DNA of 6,025 nt from DASXTS01 sp036505275 (GCA_036505275.1 DASXTS010000069.1:1-6025), one strand, 5' to 3'. Shown: positions 1 to 5,554, numbered from the stretch's first letter. Made by a program: numbers and translations. The notes: generated by a model from the sequence alone, not told the origin.

Positions 1-296
1 GGATTCTGGCGGCAGGTAGGGGATATGACCTGACATTCACCAACCTCGCAACGGGCAAAGTTGTACAACTGGCTTCCAACGGCTCGGTCTCCTGGGCGAC
101 GATCAACAGTGATGGCACTACGACGGTCGAGATCACTGGACACAATGTTCTGATCCTCTTCCCGACCGACACCCCGCCAGGACCGTCGACCACGCTCTAT
201 ATAGGACGCGTCGTCTATACCGTGGCTCCCGGCGATATTTTCACCCTGCAGAGCACCAGCGCTAGCACAACGGACATCTGCGCGCTCCTCAGGTAA
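1..296 (+). CDS. Hypothetical protein, probably secreted, 3' end only
   Basis: The frame beginning at base 3 is open from the window edge to the TAA at 294-296, giving 97 C-terminal residues; the start lies upstream of the window. The visible part alternates short hydrophobic and Thr/Ser/Gly-rich stretches (TFTNLATGKVV, TTTVEITGHNVLILFPTD, TLYIGRVVYTV), which suggests an all-beta extracellular domain. A single Cys sits seven residues from the end, in TTDICALLR. No catalytic motif is visible. The style resembles small secreted hypothetical proteins of actinomycetes, but I cannot name a family. Base composition is unlike the neighbours: about 58% GC over 1-300 by hand count, with many A/T-ending codons (tat, ata, gga, aca, gtt), against about 80% in the next 60 bases. 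This may reflect horizontal acquisition. No RNA or protein in the window suggests a partner. Confidence 0.6.
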   Translation, partial: ILAAGRGYDLTFTNLATGKVVQLASNGSVSWATINSDGTTTVEITGHNVLILFPTDTPPGPSTTLYIGRVVYTVAPGDIFTLQSTSASTTDICALLR

Positions 297-305
297 TTGG
301 CGCAA

Positions 306-342
306 GCCGCCCGGCAGGGGCCCGATCCGCTCTGCGGGCGGC
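306..342 (+). terminator. GC-rich hairpin, possible terminator
   Basis: GCCGCCCG (306-313) is complementary to CGGGCGGC (335-342). Allowing one bulged G at 314, the stem extends inward with CAG (315-317) against CTG (332-334), giving about 11 pairs around a 14-nt loop (318-331). It begins 9 nt after the stop of the upstream gene. There is no T-tract, which is common for actinobacterial terminators but weakens the call. It lies just before the earliest possible start of the next gene. Confidence 0.4.
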
Positions 343-349
343 GAAGCGG

Positions 350-799
350 GTGCTGGCCGGCCTGGGCGCAGCGGAACCGCGCCCGGCCATCTTCGCCCGC
401 CGTTGCATCGGATGCGTGGCCGGCCGGGGGCCGCGCAGACTGCTGATCGTGGCGCGGTACCTGTTGAACGAGGAGGCGGTGGCGCACGCGCGCAAGCTCA
501 TCGATGCGCGGCAGTACGTCCTGAACAGCGACTGGGGCGAGGTGCAGCCACGGGCCAAGGAGCAGAACGAGTATCTGGCCTCCCACTCGTGGGAGGAGTA
601 CGCGCGGTGGCATCTCGGGCTCACCGAGGGTGCCGCGGAGCACACCAAGGCCCGCTATGCCTTCGTCTACGGCGATTTCCGGCGGGTGCATCGAACCGGG
701 CTGATCGCGTGCGTCTACCGGGCTTCGGAATGGCGGCACAAGGAAGTCGAGCTGGCCGCGCATGACCTGCTGCAGCACCTGGACCGCGTCAGCGCATGA
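350..799 (+). CDS. Conserved-looking protein of unknown function
   Basis: I do not recognise a named family. From about residue 32 onward the sequence looks like a real, soluble, compact protein: LLIVARYLLNEEAVAHARKL, then DARQYVLNSDWGEVQP, SHSWEEYARWHLGLTEG, KARYAFVYGDFRRVHRTGL and ASEWRHKEVELAAHDLLQHL. It is rich in Trp, Tyr, His and charged residues, with predicted helices at both ends, no signal peptide and no membrane segment. The first 31 residues from GTG 350 are low-complexity Ala/Arg/Pro and may not be coding. In-frame alternatives are GTG 416 (127 aa) and GTG 449 (116 aa), and none has a convincing Shine-Dalgarno sequence. The conserved-looking core favours 416 or 449. The TGA at 797-799 lies inside an opposing open frame that carries a dehydrogenase remnant. 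That the gene is real is fairly sure; its function is unknown. Confidence 0.6.
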   Translation: MLAGLGAAEPRPAIFARRCIGCVAGRGPRRLLIVARYLLNEEAVAHARKLIDARQYVLNSDWGEVQPRAKEQNEYLASHSWEEYARWHLGLTEGAAEHTKARYAFVYGDFRRVHRTGLIACVYRASEWRHKEVELAAHDLLQHLDRVSA

Positions 800-801
800 A
801 C

Positions 802-957
802 TCCGGCTGACCAGCGCGCGAGGTCTCGGCTGGCGCGGGCGACGACTGCGATCGCGGTACGGCGCGGCAGCAGGCGCAGTGCGGTGGCGGCGGCGCTGGT
901 GAGCCGGCCGGGCACCACCGTGGGTCCATGCCCGTAGCGGCGCCCGACGTCGGTCAC
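802..957 (-). pseudogene. Short-chain dehydrogenase (SDR), C-terminal remnant
   Basis: The minus-strand frame from GTG 957-955 reads DVGRRYGHGPTVVPGR, then LRLLPRRTAIAVVARASRDL. This matches the pattern at the C-terminus of many bacterial short-chain dehydrogenases: a G-x-G/R-PTVVPG segment followed by a helix with LLPRR-hydrophobic and an Arg-rich tail. Only about 50 residues of a protein that is normally 250-280 remain. The Rossmann fold with its TGxxxGxG motif and the YxxxK active site are absent, so it cannot be an active enzyme. Its first GTG overlaps the TGA of the upstream EXPERA gene (GTGA, stop 956-954), so a short translated product is conceivable. After the homologous part the frame stays open to 715, antisense to the 350-799 gene. 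The family assignment rests on remembered family patterns. Confidence 0.5.
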
Positions 958-1490
958 CCCGGATCCAGCGACGGATCGACCGCCGGCTCGGTGAAGGGGT
1001 GCGCCGACCAGGCCATGCGGGTGACGACCGCCGCGGGCAGGAGCAGCCAGGGCAGGTTGGCGGCCAGCACCGCGCCCCATCGCGGGCTGGCATGCACGCC
1101 GTACCGCTCCTCCATGAGGATGATCAGGACGTTCGCTGTCATCGCCCCGGCCCACCACATCGCGGGCAGCCTGATCCAGTCTCGACCGCGGACGAAGGCA
1201 TAAATGGCGAACGCGTAGAACGGTCCGAAGAACAGCACGTCGATCCAGATGGTCATCCGCCAGAACGGCGGCCGGGCCAGCAGCAGCGGGTCGTACGTGC
1301 GGCCCCACCAGTGCACCAGGTCGACCAGCGGCGCCGGCGGCCACACCGGGTATCGGAAGTCAGCCGGGTCGTCGATGACCAGTTGCTCCAGGTCGACGAT
1401 GTAGGTGATGAAGCCGAGGTTCACCACGAAGAATGCGACGAAGACGAGGTCCAACGGCCGGCGACCCAACCGCACGGGCCGCCGAGGCAC
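954..1490 (-). CDS. EXPERA-domain (TMEM97/sigma-2 receptor-like) membrane protein
   Basis: The 178-residue protein has four predicted membrane helices (about 12-32, 78-100, 105-127 and 138-160), the layout of the EXPERA/emopamil-binding superfamily. The order of motifs resembles human TMEM97: an N-terminal RPLD segment, IVDLEQ at the end of helix 1, DPLL then PPFWRM before helix 2, IWIDVLFFGPFYAFAIYAF, DWIRLPA opening helix 3, and NLPWLLLPAAVV in helix 4. D33 and D67 align with TMEM97 Asp29 and Asp56, the residues implicated in ligand binding; D84 falls where TMEM97 has Glu73. Family members are sterol isomerases or sterol/lipid-binding proteins, so a lipid or terpenoid ligand is plausible, but the substrate here is unknown. 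GTG 1490 is the first possible start, because an in-frame TAG lies at 1523-1521; its RBS is weak. The stop overlaps a following GTG. Domain call fairly sure, role open. Confidence 0.72.
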   Translation of the reverse strand: MPRRPVRLGRRPLDLVFVAFFVVNLGFITYIVDLEQLVIDDPADFRYPVWPPAPLVDLVHWWGRTYDPLLLARPPFWRMTIWIDVLFFGPFYAFAIYAFVRGRDWIRLPAMWWAGAMTANVLIILMEERYGVHASPRWGAVLAANLPWLLLPAAVVTRMAWSAHPFTEPAVDPSLDPG

Positions 1491-1520
1491 GTGCGTCTCG
1501 GCCCGGAGGATGGCCGGAGC

Positions 1521-1734
1521 CTAGACCCGGTGCACGCCGGGGGCGGGCTGTCCGAAAGCGCCGGTCGCGAGCTCGCGCATCAGCAGGTCCAGGTAGTCGT
1601 GGCGCACCTCGGCGGGCGGTGCCGGGTCGCCGACTGGGCCGGTCAGCCACAGCGCGACCTCCTGCAGGCCGACCACGTCCGGGCGGCGCTCGACGATCTC
1701 CCGCGCCAGCAGCACCGCGCGCTGGGAAGTTCAC
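1521..1734 (-). pseudogene. Endonuclease/exonuclease/phosphatase-family remnant, frameshifted
   Basis: The minus strand encodes VLLAREIVERRPDVVGLQEV followed by ALWLTGPVGDP and LDLLMREL, ending at TAG 1523-1521. The segment RPDVVGLQEV carries the Glu of the conserved GLQE metal-binding motif of the endonuclease/exonuclease/phosphatase (DNase I-like) fold. Just upstream, VNFPAR is in a different frame, starting at GTG 1734. Family members often have FPxRAxxLAxEI here, so the two pieces look like one ancestral reading frame broken near the GC-repeat at about 1716-1722. The usual N-terminal Asn motif and all downstream catalytic motifs (such as DxN and SDH) are missing: about 65 residues remain of an expected 300 or more. 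The last residues after MREL do not resemble the family. Non-functional by this reading; a sequencing error could explain the frameshift but not the missing ends. Confidence 0.6.
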
Positions 1735-1785
1735 CGGTGCCCGTGCTGTTCGGCGCCGGGATGATCGCGCTGGGTCGCCGGCACA

Positions 1786-2280
1786 TCATGAGGTGACCGG
1801 CACGATACGGGCCTGAACCAGGCGTCCCCGCTCGATCAGCAGCACGCCGACCGTGCCGTGCGGCTGGCGGCGCCGGTCGGTCGGCGAGCCGGGATTGAAG
1901 ATCCGCAACCCGTCGCCGGTCTGGTCGAGCGGGATGTGCGAGTGGCCGAACACGACGAGGTCCGCCGCCGGGAAGAGGCGGCGCAGCCGTGCCGGGCGGC
2001 CGGCGGCCGGGCCGCTGTCGTGGATCATTCCGACCCGCAGACCGTCCAGGTCCAACTCCACGGTGTCCGGCGCGCCCCAGGCCACCACGTCGGGGCCGTC
2101 GTTGTTCCCGCACACCGCGCGCACCGGTGCGAATGCGGCCAGCTCGTCGAGGACGGCCGCGGTGCACACGTCGCCGGCGTGCAGGATCACGTCCACACCA
2201 CGCAACTGCTCAGCAACCGCGGGCGGGCAACTGGGCCATCGCCGGGGGGCATGGGTATCGGCCAACACGGCAACTCGCAC
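1786..2280 (-). CDS. YfcE/MJ0936-like metallophosphoesterase
   Basis: This 164-residue protein is a small calcineurin-like phosphoesterase of the YfcE/MJ0936 group, likely a cytoplasmic phosphodiesterase using two divalent metals. The metal-binding motifs are present in order: ADTH (D8, H10), HAGDV (D37), GNND (N59), MIHDSG (H87) and FGHSH (H113, H115), followed by the family's FNPGSPTDRRR segment (N129-S132). Length is typical (160-180 residues). The start is GTG 2280; a weak GGA lies about 12 nt upstream, and the N-terminus MRVAVLADTH begins exactly as family members do. The gene is divergent from gntK, with only 51 bp between start codons, and a plausible sigma-70-like promoter sits there. 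The physiological substrate is unknown. Nothing links it to gluconate except position. The two genes downstream on the same strand could be cotranscribed. Confidence 0.88.
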   Translation of the reverse strand: MRVAVLADTHAPRRWPSCPPAVAEQLRGVDVILHAGDVCTAAVLDELAAFAPVRAVCGNNDGPDVVAWGAPDTVELDLDGLRVGMIHDSGPAAGRPARLRRLFPAADLVVFGHSHIPLDQTGDGLRIFNPGSPTDRRRQPHGTVGVLLIERGRLVQARIVPVTS

Positions 2281-2300
2281 GGCGCAATCATCCAGCCTGC

Positions 2301-2330
2301 ATTGTGAGCGTCACGTGGTTAGCGTGTCAC
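2301..2330 (-). promoter_or_regulatory. Candidate promoter for the phosphoesterase gene
   Basis: Read on the minus strand, GTGACA (2330-2325) matches the -35 consensus TTGACA at 5 of 6 positions. CACAAT (2306-2301) matches the -10 consensus TATAAT at 4 of 6. The spacer is 18 nt. Transcription would start near 2294, leaving a leader of about 14 nt before GTG 2280. The call rests on pattern match only. Confidence 0.4.
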
Positions 2331-2332
2331 TG
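2320..2332 (+). promoter_or_regulatory. Candidate leaderless -10 element before gntK
   Basis: TAGCGT (2320-2325) fits the actinobacterial -10 form TANNNT and ends 6 nt before GTG 2332. That is the spacing expected if transcription begins at the start codon itself. No Shine-Dalgarno sequence precedes this GTG, which agrees with a leaderless mRNA. No good -35 is visible. The element sits inside the divergent promoter of the phosphoesterase gene, so the two could interfere or share a regulator. Confidence 0.3.
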
Positions 2333-2696
2333 TGGGTCCGCCCGTCCTGGTTGTCATGGGGATGTCCGGTAGCGGCAAGACCACGATCGGCCCGCTACTT
2401 GCCGGCGAGCTGCGCTGGCCCTACGCCGAGGCCGACGACTTCCACCCGAAGGCCAACGTGGACAAGATGGCGGCCGGGCAGCCGCTCCCCGACGACGACC
2501 GCTGGCAGCCAGACAGGCTCACTTCATGAAGGCCGGCATGCTGGATAGCCAGTTCGCCGCTCTGAAGCGGCCGGCGCCGGACGAGGGGGTGATCACCGTG
2601 TCGATCGACGCCACCCCGGGCGAGATCGTCGAGCGCATCCTGCGCGACGCGGACCTGAAGGACCAACGGCCGGTACGGCCCGAGGGAGGGCAGTAA
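2332..2696 (+). pseudogene. gntK: Gluconokinase, disrupted by an internal deletion
   Basis: Gluconokinase phosphorylates gluconate to 6-phosphogluconate with ATP. The first 58 residues from GTG 2332 are a clear GntK N-terminus: the P-loop GMSGSGKT (residues 10-17), EADDFHPKANVDKMAAGQPL and DDDRW. The frame then reads out to TGA 2527-2529 (65 aa). The C-terminus continues in another frame from about 2502 (LAARQAHFM, AGMLDSQFAALKRP, TPGEIVERIL) to TAA 2694-2696. An intact family member has about 165-175 residues; roughly 55-60 central residues, including the substrate-binding and CSALRR-type region, are missing. The bases around 2500-2507 read as DRW in one frame and as RLAAR in the other, so the junction shares about 5-6 nt of homology with both flanks. 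Almost certainly not a functional kinase. The remnant may still carry translation into gntP, because its terminal TAA overlaps the gntP ATG. Confidence 0.85.
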
Positions 2697-2698
2697 TG
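2684..2698 (+). promoter_or_regulatory. Shine-Dalgarno and stop/start overlap for gntP
   Basis: GGGAGGG (2684-2690) lies 5 nt before ATG 2696. The gntK-frame TAA (2694-2696) shares its last A with that ATG (TAATG), an arrangement typical of translational coupling. In this copy ribosomes starting at gntK GTG 2332 stop at 2529 and would not reach the overlap. gntP therefore has to rely on its own strong ribosome site, or on re-initiation at a start such as ATG 2526, which is in the frame of the gntK C-terminus. Confidence 0.7.
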
Positions 2699-4288
2699 GA
2701 CTGGACCTCGCACGACACCTGGCTGGTGGTGTGGACCCTGATCGGCATCGCCGTCGTGGTCGTGCTGATCACCAGGTTCAAGGTGCATCCGTTCATCGCG
2801 CTGATCCTCGGCTCCGGCGTGGTCGGCCTCGGCGCCGGGCTCCCGGCCGCCGATGTGATCAAGAACTTCCAGAGCGGCTTCGGCTCGACGCTGGGCAGCG
2901 TCGGCATCCTGGTGGCGCTGGGCACCATGCTGGGCATGCTGCTGGCGGAGTCCGGCGGCGCCGACCGGATCGTGGACACCATCGTCAGCCGCACCGGCGA
3001 GCGGCGGCTGCCGTGGGCCATGGCGCTCATCGCCATGATCGTCGGCATCCCGCTGTTCTTCGAGGTCGGCGTCGTGCTGCTGATTCCGGTGATCTTCCTG
3101 GTCGCCCGCCGGGCGCAGACCTCGGTGATCAAGGTCGGCATCCCCGCACTGGCCGGCCTGTCCGTCATGCACGGCCTGGTGCCGCCGCACCCGGGCCCGC
3201 TGATCGCGGTCGACGCGCTGCACGCCGATCTCGGACAGACTCTGGCGTTCGGCCTCCTGGTGGCGATTCCCACGGTGGCCATCGCCGGTCCGCTCTACGG
3301 TCAGTGGATCGCCCGCTACGTCCGCCCGGAGCCGCCGGAGCAGCTTGTCGCCGAGTTCACCGGGGGCGCCGCACGGGGACGGCACAGCCGGTCGGCCGGC
3401 GGCGCGGCCGGCACACGTGCGGATACGGACACCCCCGCCCGGACCGCGGTCGATGTCGAACGGGCCACTGCACGCGCCGAGCCCGAGCGCGGCCGCGACC
3501 ACCTGCACCGGGACGCCATCGGTCGCGAAGTCCCCGACAGCACGGACCGGGCCGACCGCGCTGACCGGACCGACCGGACCGACCGGACCGGGCGGCTCGA
3601 CCGGCCGGCCGGGCGCGACACCCTGCCCGGCTTCTGGGTCACGCTGGCGACGGTGCTCACGCCGGTGATCCTGATGCTCGGCAAGGCGCTGGCCGACATC
3701 CTGCTGGCCAAGGGCAACCGGCTGCGTTCGATCCTGGACTTCATCGGCGACCCGCTGCTCGCCATGCTGCTGGCCGTGCTGCTCGCCATGTTCACGTTCG
3801 GCTACCTGCGCGGCTTCTCCCTAGCCAAGGTGAGCGGCCTGCTCGGCGCCAGCCTCGCCCCGATCGCCGGCATAGTGATGATCATCGGGGCCGGCGGCGG
3901 CTTCAAGCAGACCCTGATCGGCATCGGCATCGGCAACCCGATCGGCAAGGCGGCCGCGGCCGCCGGCATCTCCGCGCTGCTGCTGGGCTGGCTGATCGCG
4001 GTCGGCATCCGGCTGGCCACCGGCTCGGCGACGGTGGCGACGGTGACCGCTGCCGGCCTGATGGCGCCGCTGATCGGCCAGCTCCCGGGGGTGAGCGCGC
4101 CACTGCTGGCGCTGGCCATCGGCTCCGGGTCGCTGTTCCTCTCGCACGTCAATGACGCCGGCTTCTGGATGGTCAAGGAGTACTTCGGGATGACGGTCGG
4201 GCAGACCTTCAAGACCTGGTCGGCGATGGAGACCATCATCTCGGTGATCTCCATCGTCCTCATCCTCGCGCTCGACGTCGTCGTCTGA
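2696..4288 (+). CDS. gntP: Gluconate permease, GntP family, with long central loop
   Basis: This is a polytopic inner-membrane gluconate:H+ symporter of the GntP family. It shows the family's conserved stretches in order: FGSTLGSVGILVALGTMLG (about 62-80), IPLFFEVGVVLLIPV (118-132), HGLVPPHPGPL (159-169), GAGGGFKQTLIGIGIG (398-413), GSATVATVTAAGL (443-455) and SHVNDAGFWMVKEYFG (483-498). It is intact and starts at ATG 2696 behind a good ribosome site. At 530 residues it is about 80-90 longer than the usual 440-450. The excess is a hydrophilic loop from about 212 to 308, rich in Arg, Asp, Thr and Ala, which includes a tandem D-R-T/A repeat. The loop separates the two membrane halves. The frame stays open and family motifs resume after it, so it is not a frameshift. 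The upstream gntK is broken, so imported gluconate needs a kinase encoded elsewhere. Related hydroxyacids are possible substrates. Confidence 0.92.
   Translation: MDWTSHDTWLVVWTLIGIAVVVVLITRFKVHPFIALILGSGVVGLGAGLPAADVIKNFQSGFGSTLGSVGILVALGTMLGMLLAESGGADRIVDTIVSRTGERRLPWAMALIAMIVGIPLFFEVGVVLLIPVIFLVARRAQTSVIKVGIPALAGLSVMHGLVPPHPGPLIAVDALHADLGQTLAFGLLVAIPTVAIAGPLYGQWIARYVRPEPPEQLVAEFTGGAARGRHSRSAGGAAGTRADTDTPARTAVDVERATARAEPERGRDHLHRDAIGREVPDSTDRADRADRTDRTDRTGRLDRPAGRDTLPGFWVTLATVLTPVILMLGKALADILLAKGNRLRSILDFIGDPLLAMLLAVLLAMFTFGYLRGFSLAKVSGLLGASLAPIAGIVMIIGAGGGFKQTLIGIGIGNPIGKAAAAAGISALLLGWLIAVGIRLATGSATVATVTAAGLMAPLIGQLPGVSAPLLALAIGSGSLFLSHVNDAGFWMVKEYFGMTVGQTFKTWSAMETIISVISIVLILALDVVV
3545..3607 (+). 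repeat. 9-bp tandem repeat inside gntP
   Basis: Seven consecutive 9-bp units lie here. Three are identical (GACCGGACC at 3563-3571, 3572-3580 and 3581-3589); two degenerate units precede them and two follow. Because the unit is three codons, copy changes keep the reading frame. The units encode DRA, DRA, DRT, DRT, DRT, GRL and DRP at residues 284-304 of the permease's central loop. Confidence 0.9.
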
Positions 4289-4302
4289 CGGGGGCGGCAC
4301 CG

Positions 4303-5520
4303 TTACCGCACGGGCAGCGGCAGGCCGGGCACCAGCAGCGACTGGTCGAGACAGGAGATCTTGGCGCGGCCGGGCAGCTGCGGCCCGACCTCACCGCCGG
4401 TGGTGGGGAAGTTGTCCCGACGGCTGCCGTCCGACTGCGTGATGCACAGCCGGTCGTCCAGCAGGAACGGACTGGTCGGGAACTCCAGCGGTCCGCCGTT
4501 GCGCAGCCGGCTCGTGGCGTCGGCGGGGTTGCGGAAGAACTCGACCACGCGGCCGTTCCGGCTCACGGTGACGACGGCGTTGCGCTCGTTGGCGGTGCCC
4601 CAGATGGTGCCGGAGCGGTCCACGGCGATGCCGTCCACGCCCTCCAGGTAGGGGTGCGCGACCAGCACGTTGTCCAGGCACAGCGTGTCGGGCTGGAAGG
4701 TGCTGTCGCAGCCGACGGGGCTGCTCGGCTCGCCGTCCGCCTCGATCGGTACTCGCCAGATCGCGCCTCGGGCGGTGTCGGCGACGAACAGCGTGCCGTC
4801 CTGGTCGAACGCGAGCCCGTTGGCGACCAGGTGCTGGGAACCCTCGGTATTCGCGGCCGACCGGCCGTTCGGGGTCACCGTCACCGTGGCCGGTGGCGCC
4901 GACCTGGGGTCCCGGCCGACCCCGCCGACGCCGTTCACCAGGTTGACCTCGTTGACCATCGGCTGCACGCGGAAGACCTCGGTGGGCACGCCGTCGGTGC
5001 CGTCATTGCCGATGCGCCACACCCGGCCCTGGCCGGTGACGCCGTCCGATACCCACAGCCGACCCCGCCGATCGAAGGCGACGCCGTTCGCGCCGGGCAC
5101 GCCGGCGGCGAAGACCGCGGCCTGCGGTGGGCTGGCCGCATCCGGCCGCAGCACCACGATCCGTCCGCTGTCGGCGATGTAGAGCCGCCCGTCGGGGCCG
5201 AACGCGAGCCCGGCCGGCCCGCACGGCGCCGCGATCGTGCCGACGACGGTGGCCGCGGCGGAAGGGCCGGCGGCCGGTACCCGGTACACCGGGCACGGGT
5301 TGCTGCCACCGCGAGCGGCTGTGTACAGGTTGCCGTCCGTGTCGCCGGTCAGGCCCTCGATCCCGAGCACCGGCGTGAACACCGTGGTGAAGCTGGCGTC
5401 CACCGCGGGTCGGGAGCCCTCGACGGCGTTGTCGGCCGCTCCGGCACCGACCGTCGGCACCGTGAGCGCCAAGACCGCGGCGAACTGGATCGCGACCATG
5501 CTGGGCAAGCGGATTCGCAT
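4303..5520 (-). CDS. Secreted SMP-30/gluconolactonase-like beta-propeller protein
   Basis: This 405-residue protein has a Sec signal peptide (MRIRLP, then a hydrophobic core at about 8-22, likely cleaved near AGAA-DN at 27-30). It also has repeated propeller blades of the form G-x-x-G-L/V-A-F-x-x-x-G-x-L-W/Y-V-A-D at about 54-70, 102-118, 144-160, 233-250 and 295-311. Glu, Asn and Asp residues precede a Gly where SMP-30/gluconolactonases place their metal ligands: E55 (IEGL), N145 and N234 (ANG), and D296 (VDG). Six cysteines occur in the mature part (C76, C100, C271, C281, C359, C390) and could form disulfides. It likely hydrolyses a sugar lactone outside the membrane, though a non-enzymatic NHL/SMP-30-like role is possible. 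ATG 5520 is preferred over an upstream in-frame start at 5607 because of the strong ribosome site and the signal peptide. It is convergent with gntP, stop to stop within 14 bp. Confidence 0.82.
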   Translation of the reverse strand: MRIRLPSMVAIQFAAVLALTVPTVGAGAADNAVEGSRPAVDASFTTVFTPVLGIEGLTGDTDGNLYTAARGGSNPCPVYRVPAAGPSAAATVVGTIAAPCGPAGLAFGPDGRLYIADSGRIVVLRPDAASPPQAAVFAAGVPGANGVAFDRRGRLWVSDGVTGQGRVWRIGNDGTDGVPTEVFRVQPMVNEVNLVNGVGGVGRDPRSAPPATVTVTPNGRSAANTEGSQHLVANGLAFDQDGTLFVADTARGAIWRVPIEADGEPSSPVGCDSTFQPDTLCLDNVLVAHPYLEGVDGIAVDRSGTIWGTANERNAVVTVSRNGRVVEFFRNPADATSRLRNGGPLEFPTSPFLLDDRLCITQSDGSRRDNFPTTGGEVGPQLPGRAKISCLDQSLLVPGLPLPVR

Positions 5521-5524
5521 CGGG

Positions 5525-5531
5525 ACCTCCC
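5525..5531 (-). promoter_or_regulatory. Shine-Dalgarno of the SMP-30-like gene
   Basis: On the minus strand GGGAGGT ends 4 nt before ATG 5520-5518. This decides the start in favour of the signal-peptide Met over the longer open frame that begins at 5607. Confidence 0.8.
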
Positions 5532-5554
5532 GTGGTTGGCTGACGGGGCGCTGG

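Noticed and set aside
999..1796. Long plus-strand open frame of 265 codons opposite the EXPERA gene
   Set aside because: It is Arg/His/Gln-rich, low in complexity and antisense to the EXPERA gene and the EEP stub; long antisense frames are common in GC-rich DNA.
2519..3508. Minus-strand open frame of 329 codons opposite gntP
   Set aside because: Its composition is dominated by Asp, His, Gln and Arg, as expected from the antisense of hydrophobic membrane codons. The opposite strand carries unmistakable GntP motifs.
3316..3795. Minus-strand Arg/Ser-rich frame over the gntP repeat region
   Set aside because: The RSVRSVRSARSARS-type run is the antisense reading of the 9-bp repeat and has no independent support.
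4289..4320. Shared terminator between convergent gntP and the SMP-30-like gene
   Set aside because: Only four-base stems can be drawn in the 14-bp gap and its edges; no convincing hairpin.
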